8,876 bases of DNA, from NCBI GenBank assembly GCA_937898155.1, contig CALEJO010000153.1, positions 1 to 8,876 on the forward strand, read 5' to 3'. Made by a program: the position numbers and the translations under genes. The stretch's first letter is position 1. The number at the start of each line of letters is the position of its first letter. This document shows, one piece after another, positions 1-5,643 of this stretch. This DNA is from an uncultured Clostridia bacterium (GTDB lineage: Bacteria > Bacillota > Clostridia > Oscillospirales > CAG-272). The notes beneath the pieces were generated by a model. The model was not told where the DNA came from and searched no databases. It worked only from the letters and a program-made list of their open reading frames with translations.

Positions 1-34
1 CGTCGTCGTTTTTCGTGAAGCGTTTCTGTTCCAA
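1..34 (-). CDS. RNHCP-type zinc-ribbon protein, 5' fragment
   Basis: Only the first eleven codons are inside the window, reading leftward as MEQKRFTKNDD from a TTG start. The TTG is chosen because a GAGGAG Shine-Dalgarno lies at 41-46, and the frame has no other usable start before a stop at 68-70. From memory, the pattern (K)RFTKND followed by an acidic residue is typical of the N terminus of RNHCP-domain proteins, small zinc-binding proteins of unknown function common in Bacillota. The cysteines that would confirm this lie off the left edge. A promoter at 62-90 and an upstream terminator at 101-131 suggest it is transcribed separately from the zinc-ribbon gene at 148-423. The family call is tentative because so few residues are seen; that a gene starts here is more secure. 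Confidence 0.5.
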   Translation of the reverse strand, partial: MEQKRFTKNDD

Positions 35-61
35 AGCGTGCTCCTCGGTTCGTTTTTTCTC

Positions 62-90
62 ATCATATCACGGTTTTTGAAAAAAAGCAA
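62..90 (-). promoter_or_regulatory. putative promoter for the left-edge gene
   Basis: On the minus strand a TATGAT -10 hexamer (67-62) is preceded, after 17 bp, by a weak -35 TTGCTT (90-85). Transcription would start near 55, a few bases before the GAGGAG ribosome site of the left-edge gene. The -10 is good and the -35 matches only its first three bases, so the spacing and position carry the call. Confidence 0.4.
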
Positions 91-100
91 GCAAACAACA

Positions 101-131
101 AAAAAACACGACCGAGCGGTCGTGTTTTTTT
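101..131 (-). terminator. intrinsic terminator after the zinc-ribbon gene
   Basis: A perfect GC-rich stem, CACGACC with GGTCGTG around a GAGC loop, is flanked by an A tract on one side and a T tract on the other. It works as a Rho-independent terminator on either strand. It lies 17 bp past the stop codon of the minus-strand zinc-ribbon gene and upstream of the promoter of the left-edge gene, so its evident role is to end the zinc-ribbon transcript. Confidence 0.85.
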
Positions 132-147
132 GACATACAGTTGCTTA

Positions 148-423
148 TTACTGATTCTTCATCTCTGCATAGCAGTCGCTGCAATAAACAGGTCTGTCGT
201 TGCTGGGCTGGAAGGGAACCTTCGCTTCTTTGCCGCAACGTGCGCAAGTAGTCGTGAAGAGTTCTCTGGTCGCTCTGGATGCGTTTTTCTTCGCATCGCG
301 GCATGCCTTGCATCTCTGGGGCTCGTTCTGGAAGCCCTTTTCTGCGTAGAATTCCTGCTCGCCGGCCGTAAAGACGAATTCCGCTCCGCAATCCTTGCAT
401 TTCAATGTCTTGTCCTGATACAT
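148..423 (-). CDS. small double zinc-ribbon protein (zf-trcl / CxxC-x17-CxxC type)
   Basis: This 91-residue cytosolic protein consists almost entirely of two metal-binding modules. The first has CxxC pairs at C9/C12 and C38/C41, matching the 'probable zinc-ribbon' (zf-trcl) type. The second has C60/C63 and C81/C84 with exactly 17 residues between the pairs, the CxxC-x17-CxxC signature. All eight cysteines are present, so two zinc ions are expected. There is no signal peptide or membrane segment. The ATG is supported by a GCGAGG ribosome site 8 nt upstream (432-437). Members of this family are widespread in Clostridia and have no established function; nucleic-acid or protein binding is a guess from the fold. 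The gene lies downstream of a SigH-like sigma gene on the same strand, with a structured 173-bp gap between them, and ends at a strong terminator. Confidence 0.85.
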   Translation of the reverse strand: MYQDKTLKCKDCGAEFVFTAGEQEFYAEKGFQNEPQRCKACRDAKKNASRATRELFTTTCARCGKEAKVPFQPSNDRPVYCSDCYAEMKNQ

Positions 424-461
424 TTTGCTACCTCGCTTTGAAATTTGGAAAAAATTTATTC

Positions 462-523
462 GCCCTAAGCCGGACTTCGACCGACACCTTTGATACCAAC
501 GCTCTGCATTAAGCTATTCGGGC
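462..523 (-). ncRNA. tRNA-like cloverleaf segment in the leader of the zinc-ribbon gene
   Basis: Read on the minus strand, this 62-nt segment folds by eye as follows. A 7-bp acceptor-like stem pairs 523-517 with 468-462, with one G/A mismatch. A 2-nt linker follows. Then comes a D-arm-like hairpin of 4 bp with a 6-nt loop (514-501), a 15-nt middle part, and a T-arm-like hairpin of 5 bp with a 7-nt loop (485-469) directly abutting the acceptor strand. Two pairs are G-U on this strand and would be A/C mismatches on the other, so the fold favours the strand of the downstream gene. It is not a working tRNA: the anticodon arm lacks a 5-bp stem, the D loop lacks GG, the T loop is not the canonical TTCRA and no CCA is encoded. 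It may be a structured 5' leader or a decayed tRNA. It is 38 nt upstream of the zinc-ribbon start codon. Confidence 0.3.
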
Positions 524-530
524 ATACAAA

Positions 531-554
531 ACAAATTTAACGGGTTAAATTTGT
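531..554. promoter_or_regulatory. perfect 24-bp palindrome: operator or AT-rich terminator
   Basis: ACAAATTTAAC and its exact reverse complement are separated by GG. The site lies 43 bp past the stop of the sigma gene. On the minus strand it is followed by a short T-rich run, so it could act as a weak Rho-independent terminator; an 11-bp stem, extendable by a G-U and an A-U pair in RNA, supports that. However, its stem is almost all A/T, unlike the GC-rich terminators at 101-131 and 4504-4532. A dimeric repressor site controlling the zinc-ribbon gene is equally possible. Confidence 0.45.
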
Positions 555-596
555 CTATATAAATCCCCGGCGAAGACGCGGAGAAATATAATCTCA

Positions 597-1154
597 TTAA
601 AGTAGTTTCCGTAATTTTGCTTTGATCCTGCAAATCGCGTTGTCGATGGACTTGCGGGGCTTTGCGAGCGCCCGCGCCATATCCTCGTAGGAGGTGCTTT
701 CGACATACAGATCGAAAACGGACTTTTCAAAGGGAGTCAGAATGGATTCGATCTGCCGGTTAAGGGTAGAGAGAGATTCTTTGTTCAAAACAAACTGCTC
801 GGGGGTGACGTCGCTGAGCTCGGAAAGCTCGGCGTCGTTTTCGGGAAGCGGTTCCGTCGGAACGATCTTTCGGAAGCTTCGGATATAGGAAACCATACGG
901 TTTTGCAAACAAACCTTTGCGTAGGCACCGAACGGGACCTGCTGGTCGGCTTCGTATGCCTTTGCCGCATTGTAAAGCGCGATCGCCGCTTCCTGCCGCA
1001 AATCGTCCGCCTCCGATTCGGAGAGGGAAAACCGACGAAGATTGATCTTGGTCAGACTGTCGATCAAGGGGAGATACAACCGATAGATCGTTTCGAACGA
1101 AAGCGGTCTTTCCTGCTTGACGTCGTCGAGGAGAGAACGGATATCTGCGCTCAC
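597..1154 (-). CDS. SigH-like sigma-70 family RNA polymerase sigma factor
   Basis: This 185-residue protein would direct RNA polymerase core to alternative promoters. Region 2 covers about residues 23-95, with the core-binding stretch DLRQEAAIALYNAAKAY at 51-67 and the -10 recognition helix following. Region 4 covers about 130-185, with the DNA-contacting helix-turn-helix ending in KSIDNAICRIKAKLRKLL. That KSIDNA-x-x-R-x-K-x-KL pattern closely resembles Bacillus SigH (sigma-30), and the length is slightly short for that family. There is no anti-sigma gene next to it and none of the usual sigH neighbours (secE, nusG, rpmG). I chose the GTG at 1154. An in-frame GTG at 1193 would add a Phe-rich extension but would start about 13 nt after the predicted transcription start with no ribosome site. 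GAAAG lies 10 nt before the chosen start. Regulon unknown. Confidence 0.82.
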   Translation of the reverse strand: MSADIRSLLDDVKQERPLSFETIYRLYLPLIDSLTKINLRRFSLSESEADDLRQEAAIALYNAAKAYEADQQVPFGAYAKVCLQNRMVSYIRSFRKIVPTEPLPENDAELSELSDVTPEQFVLNKESLSTLNRQIESILTPFEKSVFDLYVESTSYEDMARALAKPRKSIDNAICRIKAKLRKLL

Positions 1155-1212
1155 GGAATCACATCTTTCAAAAAATACAAAAAAATACAACACTTATCAT
1201 GCTACGAAATTC

Positions 1213-1240
1213 ATTATAACACATTTTCGCCATATGTCAA
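1213..1240 (-). promoter_or_regulatory. consensus sigma-A promoter for the sigma-factor gene
   Basis: On the minus strand TTGACA (1240-1235) and TATAAT (1218-1213) are both perfect, separated by 16 bp. The DNA upstream (1241-1280) is very A/T-rich and could serve as an UP element. Transcription should begin near 1206, giving a leader of about 50 nt before the GTG at 1154. Confidence 0.85.
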
Positions 1241-1270
1241 GAAAAATTTTTCAGAAAATTCGTAATTTTT

Positions 1271-1311
1271 CACAAAAAATGATATGATTTGATAAAAAAC
1301 TCTTTTTTGTG
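1271..1311. repeat. 9-bp inverted repeat upstream of the operon promoter
   Basis: CACAAAAAA at 1271-1279 is repeated in exact inverted form at 1303-1311, with 23 bp between. It ends 7 bp before the -35 box of the plus-strand operon. It could be a repressor or activator site, but A and T runs are common in this gap, so chance is a real alternative. I see no clear catabolite (cre) site here. Confidence 0.3.
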
Positions 1312-1318
1312 CAGATTC

Positions 1319-1347
1319 TTGACATCAAAAAGCAATGATGATATAAT
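1319..1347 (+). promoter_or_regulatory. consensus sigma-A promoter for the three-gene oxidoreductase operon
   Basis: TTGACA (1319-1324) and TATAAT (1342-1347) are both perfect with the ideal 17-bp spacer. Start of transcription is expected near 1354. This implies strong basal expression unless a repressor or the leader hairpin limits it. Confidence 0.9.
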
Positions 1348-1368
1348 ATATACTAATACAGAAAGATA

Positions 1369-1385
1369 GGCACGGCTTTCGTGCC
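1369..1385 (+). promoter_or_regulatory. leader hairpin abutting the ribosome site of the operon
   Basis: GGCACG and CGTGCC form a perfect 6-bp stem around a GCTTT loop. The stem ends at the base immediately before the GGAGAGG ribosome site (1386-1392) of the first gene. It begins only about 15 nt into the predicted transcript. It could stabilise the mRNA or modulate ribosome access; it has no T tract, so it is not a terminator. Confidence 0.5.
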
Positions 1386-1400
1386 GGAGAGGAAAACGAT

Positions 1401-2837
1401 ATGACGGATGTGAGATACGATGTGATTGTGATCGGCGGCGGTGTGGTCGGATGCGCGATTGCGCGCGAGCTGTCCCGCTTCGACCTTTCCGTGTGTCTTT
1501 TGGAAAAAGAAGAGGACGTCTGCTCGGGCACGTCCAAGGCGAACAGCGCGATCGTCCACGCGGGCTATGACGCACTTCCCGGGACGAAAAAAGCGGCGCT
1601 CAATGTGCGCGGCAACGCGATGATGGGCGACCTTGCCCGCGATCTCGAATTTGAATTCAAACGCAACGGCTCGCTCGTGCTTTGCTTTGCGGACGAAGAT
1701 ATGCCGAAGCTCGGCGAGCTGTATCGCCGCGGCATCGCGAACGGCGTGCCGGACCTTGAAATTTTGTCGGGCGACGAGGTACGCAAGAGAGAACCGAATA
1801 TCACCGATGAGGTGGTGGCGGCGCTGTGGGCGCCGACGGGCGGCATCGTTTGCCCGTTCGGTCTGACGATCGCGCTCGCGGAGAACGCCGCGGACAACGG
1901 CGTGGAATTCCGCTTCGAAACAAAGGTGGAGGCGATCTGCCGCGACGGCGACGGCTATCTGCTCAGAACCTCGACGGGCGAGATCAGAACGAAAACGGTG
2001 GTCAACGCCGCGGGTGTTTACTCCGACGAGATCCACAATATGGTCAGCGCGAAGAAGCTGCATATCACGCCCCGCAAGGGCGACTATTGCCTGCTCGATA
2101 AAGAAGCGGGGAATCATGTCTCGGCGACGGTGTTCCAGCTTCCGGGCAAATACGGCAAGGGAATCCTCGTTTCGCCGACGGTGCACGGCAATCTGCTCGT
2201 CGGGCCGACGGCGGTGGATGTGGACGACAAAGAAAACAACGAGACGACGGCGGCGGAGCTCGCCGATGTTGTCGCAAAATCGGCGATCAGCGTGAAAAAC
2301 GTGCCGTATCGCTTGACGATCACGTCGTTCTCCGGCGTGCGCGCTCACGAGGACGGCGACGACTTTGTGATCGGTGAGGTCGCGGACGCGCCGAACTTTT
2401 TCGACGCGGCGGGCATCGAATCGCCCGGACTTTCGTCCGCGCCGGCGATCGGCGTCACGGTCGCGGAGGAAGTGGCGGCGAAGCTCGGCGCCCCGAAGAA
2501 AGCGAATTTCAAAGGCAAACGCAAGGGCTTTGTGAAGCTGGCGCAGAAATCCTTTGAGGAGCGCGCTGAACTGATCCGTCAAAATCCGCTCTACGGAACG
2601 ATCGTGTGCCGTTGCATGGACGTCAGCGAGGGCGAGATCGTCGATGCGATCCGCCGCACGCTCGGCGCCCGTTCGCTCGACGGTATCAAGCGCCGCGTGC
2701 ATCAGGGCATGGGACGCTGTCAGGCGGGCTTCTGCACGCCGCGCACGATGGAGATTCTCTCGCGCGAGACGGGCATCCCGATGGAAAAGATCCGGAAAAA
2801 CCGCGAGGGCTCCGAGCTTCTGACGGAGAAAATGTGA
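1401..2837 (+). CDS. GlpA-type FAD-dependent dehydrogenase with C-terminal BFD-like [2Fe-2S] domain
   Basis: This 478-residue cytosolic flavoenzyme probably oxidises glycerol-3-phosphate to dihydroxyacetone phosphate, or a similar 2-hydroxy substrate, passing electrons on through Fe-S and flavin partners. Residues 7-30 are a dinucleotide-binding fold with GGGVVG at 12-17, starting a DAO-family FAD domain that extends to about residue 370. The stretch SGTSKANSAIVHAGYD is typical of the GlpA/GlpD group. A C-terminal BFD-like domain has C403, C405, C440 and C445 in a CxC...Cx4C arrangement, fit for one [2Fe-2S] cluster. The ATG follows a GGAGAGG ribosome site by 8 nt. It is first in an operon with a second flavoprotein and a DUF1667 protein, a trio that recurs in anaerobes, often near glycerol genes. 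No glpK or glpF is visible, so the true substrate is unproven. Confidence 0.85.
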   Translation: MTDVRYDVIVIGGGVVGCAIARELSRFDLSVCLLEKEEDVCSGTSKANSAIVHAGYDALPGTKKAALNVRGNAMMGDLARDLEFEFKRNGSLVLCFADEDMPKLGELYRRGIANGVPDLEILSGDEVRKREPNITDEVVAALWAPTGGIVCPFGLTIALAENAADNGVEFRFETKVEAICRDGDGYLLRTSTGEIRTKTVVNAAGVYSDEIHNMVSAKKLHITPRKGDYCLLDKEAGNHVSATVFQLPGKYGKGILVSPTVHGNLLVGPTAVDVDDKENNETTAAELADVVAKSAISVKNVPYRLTITSFSGVRAHEDGDDFVIGEVADAPNFFDAAGIESPGLSSAPAIGVTVAEEVAAKLGAPKKANFKGKRKGFVKLAQKSFEERAELIRQNPLYGTIVCRCMDVSEGEIVDAIRRTLGARSLDGIKRRVHQGMGRCQAGFCTPRTMEILSRETGIPMEKIRKNREGSELLTEKM

Positions 2838-2847
2838 GGTGGCAAAG

Positions 2848-4113
2848 ATGAAAACGCAATACGATATCGTGGTCATCGGCGGAGGTCCCGCGGGACTCGC
2901 CGCCGCGATCGCCGCGAAAAAAGCGGGCGCGTCCGACATTCTCATTCTCGAACGCGACGGAAAACTCGGCGGCATTCTCAATCAGTGCATCCATAACGGC
3001 TTCGGACTCCATACGTTCAAGGAGGAGCTGACGGGCCCCGAATACGCGGCGCGTTTCATCGACGAGACGCTGGCGCTTGGCATTCCGTATAAGCTCGGTG
3101 CGATGGTGCTTTCGATCAGCCGCGAAAAAGAAATCACGTATATGTGCAAAGAGGACGGCCTCTGCCGCATCTCCGCGAAAGCGATCATTCTGGCGATGGG
3201 ATGCCGCGAGCGTCCGCGCGGCGCGCTGAATATCCCGGGCTTTCGTCCGGCGGGCATCTATTCGGCGGGCACGGCACAGCGCATGATGAATATCGAGGGC
3301 TATAAGGTCGGCAAAGAGGTCGTCATCCTCGGCTCCGGCGATATCGGTCTGATCATGGCGCGCCGTATGACGCTGGAAGGCGCTAAGGTCAAGGTCGTGG
3401 CGGAGCTGATGCCATATTCCGGCGGGCTCAAACGCAACATCGTGCAATGTCTCAACGATTATCATATTCCGCTCAAACTCAGCCATACCGTGGTCGGCAT
3501 CGAGGGCAAGGAGCGTCTGACGGGCGTGACGATCGCCGCGGTGGACGAAAACCGCCGTCCGATCCCGGGCACGGAGGAGCATTACGACTGCGATACGCTC
3601 CTGCTTTCCTGCGGGCTGATCCCCGAAAACGAGCTGACGCGCGAAATCGGCGCGGAAATGAACCGCGTCACGTCCGGTCCGAGCGTGGACGACCGCCTGC
3701 AAACGACCGTGCCCGGCATTTTTGCCTGCGGCAACGTGCTTCACGTGCACGACCTCGTGGACTATGTGTCCGCCGAGGCGGCGCTGGCGGGCGAAAACGC
3801 CGTCGCGTTCGTGCAAAGCGAAGCAAAACCGGACGCGAACTATACCGTTTTGAAAGCGGAAAACGGCGTGCGCTATACCGTCCCGCAACGGATCGACGTG
3901 TCGCAAATGCGTGACAGCGTGACGGTGCGCTTCCGCGTGGCGGACGTTTACCGTGACCGCTCGATCGCGGTCTATTATGACGGCAAGCTCGTTTCGAGCC
4001 GCAAAAAACGCATCATGGCGCCCGGCGAAATGGAGCAGGTCGTTCTGACGAAGGCGAGCTTCGCGGATTGCCCCGACCTCAAAGAAATCACGATCCGCGC
4101 GGAGGAGGCATAA
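2848..4113 (+). CDS. FAD/NAD(P)-dependent oxidoreductase, partner of the GlpA-type enzyme
   Basis: This 421-residue protein is the probable electron-shuttling flavoprotein subunit, moving electrons between the upstream dehydrogenase and NAD(P) or another acceptor. An FAD-binding GGGPAG at residues 11-16 opens the protein, and a second dinucleotide fold, VVILGSGDIG, ends near residue 167. GIFACGNVLHVHDLVDYVSAEA near residue 300 is the usual late FAD-contact segment of pyridine-nucleotide-disulfide-type oxidoreductases. The redox-active CxxC of thioredoxin reductases is absent; single cysteines occur in LNQCIHNGFGL and MGCRERPRG, two segments I recognise from this subfamily. The ATG at 2848 is preferred to a GTG at 2839 because GAGGTGG (2836-2842) sits 5 nt before it. 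The gene starts 10 bp after the first gene's stop, so the two are probably translationally coupled. Confidence 0.85.
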   Translation: MKTQYDIVVIGGGPAGLAAAIAAKKAGASDILILERDGKLGGILNQCIHNGFGLHTFKEELTGPEYAARFIDETLALGIPYKLGAMVLSISREKEITYMCKEDGLCRISAKAIILAMGCRERPRGALNIPGFRPAGIYSAGTAQRMMNIEGYKVGKEVVILGSGDIGLIMARRMTLEGAKVKVVAELMPYSGGLKRNIVQCLNDYHIPLKLSHTVVGIEGKERLTGVTIAAVDENRRPIPGTEEHYDCDTLLLSCGLIPENELTREIGAEMNRVTSGPSVDDRLQTTVPGIFACGNVLHVHDLVDYVSAEAALAGENAVAFVQSEAKPDANYTVLKAENGVRYTVPQRIDVSQMRDSVTVRFRVADVYRDRSIAVYYDGKLVSSRKKRIMAPGEMEQVVLTKASFADCPDLKEITIRAEEA

Positions 4114-4115
4114 CG

Positions 4116-4478
4116 ATGGAAAAGAAAGAACTGACTTGCATCGGCTGTCCGATGGGATGCGCGCTTTCCGTCACGATCGACGGCGACGCGATCACTGTGA
4201 CGGGCAATACCTGTCCGCGCGGCGCGGATTATGCCAAAAAGGAAGTGACGGCGCCGATGCGCGTGGTCACGTCTACGGTGAAGATCGAGGGCGCGGACAT
4301 CGCGCGCGTTTCGGTGAAAACTGCCGGCGACGTGCCGAAAGATCGCATTTTTGACTGCATGGCGGAGATTCGCCGTGCGTCGGTGAAAGCGCCGGTGAAG
4401 ATCGGCGATATCGTGATCGCGGATTGCGCCGGAACGGGCGTGCCCGTGATCGTGACGAAAAACGTTCCCGCGAAGTAA
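4116..4478 (+). CDS. DUF1667 four-cysteine protein, third subunit of the oxidoreductase operon
   Basis: This 120-residue protein belongs to the DUF1667 family. An N-terminal CxxCxxxC cluster (C8, C11, C15) and C33 in CPRG provide four ligands for an Fe-S cluster or zinc. The rest is a soluble beta-rich domain with no membrane segment. The cysteine pattern and the fixed place after two flavoproteins suggest an electron-carrying or structural subunit of the same complex; no biochemical function is established that I can cite. The ATG follows a very strong GGAGGAGG ribosome site (4101-4108) embedded in the end of the preceding gene, with only 2 nt between that gene's stop and this start. Transcription ends at the hairpin at 4504-4532. 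Confidence 0.9.
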   Translation: MEKKELTCIGCPMGCALSVTIDGDAITVTGNTCPRGADYAKKEVTAPMRVVTSTVKIEGADIARVSVKTAGDVPKDRIFDCMAEIRRASVKAPVKIGDIVIADCAGTGVPVIVTKNVPAK

Positions 4479-4503
4479 GCGAAAAAGACAAATCAAAAAC
4501 GCG

Positions 4504-4532
4504 AAAAATGCCCGCAGACGCGGGCATTTTTT
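4504..4532. terminator. bidirectional terminator between convergent genes
   Basis: A perfect 8-bp stem, ATGCCCGC with GCGGGCAT around an AGAC loop, is flanked by five A residues and six T residues. It serves the plus-strand operon, 26 bp past its last stop, and also the minus-strand S1 gene. The last base of that gene's TGA stop (4534-4532) coincides with the edge of the hairpin's T tract. Confidence 0.92.
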
Positions 4533-5473
4533 CATTCCGCCGCAAATTCCGTTTTCACTGTGCGGTCACAGTCGGCGGGCGAATACGTCCATTCGCGGAT
4601 ATGAGATTCGTTCAGAAAATAATCGAAGTGATAGTCTTGCGGCGCGTCGCTCTGGTAGGCATCGACCAGAACGAGCTTGACTTTCATCTTTTCGGAGATG
4701 ATGTTTTTGATGTAAACTGCCGCGCGCTGTCCGGGCAGGACGCCTTCGCGGTATTCCGCGAGTCCGGCGAGGTTCGGTGTCAGCTCGACGAAAATGCCGT
4801 ATGGCTCAATGCTTCGCACCGTTCCCGCCACGGTTTGCCCGGGAGAAAAGAGCGCGACGTTTTCTTCCCACGTGCCGAGAAGCTCCTTGTGCGAAACGTA
4901 GATGCGCCCCGTGTCGTAGTCGATGCTTTTAATGACGGCTTTGATCGGCATACCGGGATAGAAGCGGTCGCGCGGATGCGAAATGCGCGACACGGAAATG
5001 CAGTCGATCGAGAGCAGAGAAATGATCCCGCATCCGACGTCTACGAAAGCGCCGAACGGTTCGAGATGTGTGACCTTGGCGTCGATCACGTCGCCGGGGA
5101 TCAGCGTCATCAGATAATTTTCGAGACAGTCGCGTTGCGCGGCGCGGCGCGAGAGAATGGCGATCTCCTCGCCGTTTTCCGTTTCAAAGCCGATGATTTT
5201 GAACGCGACGGATTTGCCGACGCGCGTGATGACGGCGATGTCCTTGATCTCCTCGCCGCTCACGGAATAGGCGGCTTCCTCCTTCGGAATTTTGCCTTTC
5301 ATCGCGCCGAGATCGACGCGGAGCGCGAGAGACGCGTCGCAAAGCAGGGCGGTCGCTTCGAGGATTTTCCCCGTGGCGGCGGCTTTTTCGAGCGCAATAC
5401 GGGAATATTGGCAGTCGTGGGTGTCCGCGCACCCGTTCAGAAATCCTTCGGGTTTATACGTGACGGTATTCAT
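4532..5473 (-). CDS. S1 RNA-binding domain protein (RpsA-like)
   Basis: This 313-residue protein has three S1/OB-type RNA-binding domains. The first, at about 35-110, is degenerate. The second, at about 124-197, is the best conserved, with GDVIDAKVTHLEPFGAFVDVG and IYVSHKELLG. The third, at about 208-270, has GQTVAGTVRSIEPYGIFVEL. It resembles the shortened ribosomal-protein-S1-like proteins of Clostridia, which are thought to bind mRNA at the ribosome. Gram-positive S1 homologues are not always essential ribosomal subunits, so a looser role in mRNA binding or translation is possible. There is no fused IspH. The ATG at 5473 is chosen because GGAGG (5483-5479) lies 5 nt before it; two in-frame upstream ATGs, the first at 5506, lack such a site. 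It is convergent with the operon to its left and divergent from the glycosyltransferase. Confidence 0.82.
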   Translation of the reverse strand: MNTVTYKPEGFLNGCADTHDCQYSRIALEKAAATGKILEATALLCDASLALRVDLGAMKGKIPKEEAAYSVSGEEIKDIAVITRVGKSVAFKIIGFETENGEEIAILSRRAAQRDCLENYLMTLIPGDVIDAKVTHLEPFGAFVDVGCGIISLLSIDCISVSRISHPRDRFYPGMPIKAVIKSIDYDTGRIYVSHKELLGTWEENVALFSPGQTVAGTVRSIEPYGIFVELTPNLAGLAEYREGVLPGQRAAVYIKNIISEKMKVKLVLVDAYQSDAPQDYHFDYFLNESHIREWTYSPADCDRTVKTEFAAE

Positions 5474-5500
5474 ACGATCCTCCGTTTTTTTCATTTGGTG

Positions 5501-5515
5501 GTTCATTTTATGAAC
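5501..5515 (-). promoter_or_regulatory. small hairpin in the 5' leader of the S1 gene
   Basis: GTTCAT and ATGAAC form a perfect 6-bp stem around an AAA loop, within a few bases of the predicted transcript start near 5520. A hairpin at the very 5' end can protect an mRNA from decay. As the gene encodes an RNA-binding protein, self-regulation through this element is conceivable but only a guess. Confidence 0.35.
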
Positions 5516-5526
5516 GGCGCGGCGGG

Positions 5527-5532
5527 ATTATA
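5527..5532 (-). promoter_or_regulatory. -10 box of the S1-gene promoter
   Basis: A perfect TATAAT lies on the minus strand, placing the transcript start near 5520 and giving a leader of about 47 nt. No good -35 hexamer is found 16-18 bp upstream, so either an activator is needed or the call rests on the -10 alone. Confidence 0.45.
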
Positions 5533-5588
5533 CCGATTTTCCGCTCCGCACGCCGATTCGCACTTTTTCGCAATTTTGAAAATACTTC

Positions 5589-5618
5589 TTTACAGAATGG
5601 GCAATTCTATGATACAAT
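5589..5618 (+). promoter_or_regulatory. promoter for the glycosyltransferase gene
   Basis: TTTACA (5589-5594) and TACAAT (5613-5618) are separated by 18 bp, each one mismatch from consensus. The start of transcription would be near 5625, leaving a leader of about 19 nt that contains the GGAGG ribosome site at 5634-5638. Confidence 0.7.
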
Positions 5619-5643
5619 AAAAGAAATCCTACCGGAGGCGCTT

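Noticed and set aside
68..441. Alternative open frames on both strands over the zinc-ribbon gene
   Set aside because: Only the 148-423 minus frame has paired CxxC motifs, a ribosome site and a properly placed terminator.
462..523. A genuine functional tRNA gene
   Set aside because: At 62 nt it lacks an anticodon stem-loop, the D-loop GG and the canonical T-loop; it is kept only as a tRNA-like structure.
569..583. Short bulged GC hairpin just after the sigma-gene stop as its terminator
   Set aside because: The stem is interrupted by a bulge and no T tract follows; the palindrome at 531-554 is the better candidate.
1155..1193. N-terminal extension of the sigma factor from the GTG at 1193
   Set aside because: It encodes a Phe-rich stretch with no family match, starts about 13 nt after the predicted transcription start and lacks a ribosome site.
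1353..3906. Two long minus-strand open frames (542 and 406 codons) opposite the oxidoreductase operon
   Set aside because: Both are rich in Arg, His and Ala without motifs, overlap each other in the same region, and are explained as shadows of the well-supported plus-strand genes.
4424..5620. 398-codon plus-strand open frame opposite the S1 gene
   Set aside because: It runs through the terminator at 4504-4532 and is antisense to an S1 protein with clear domains and a strong ribosome site.
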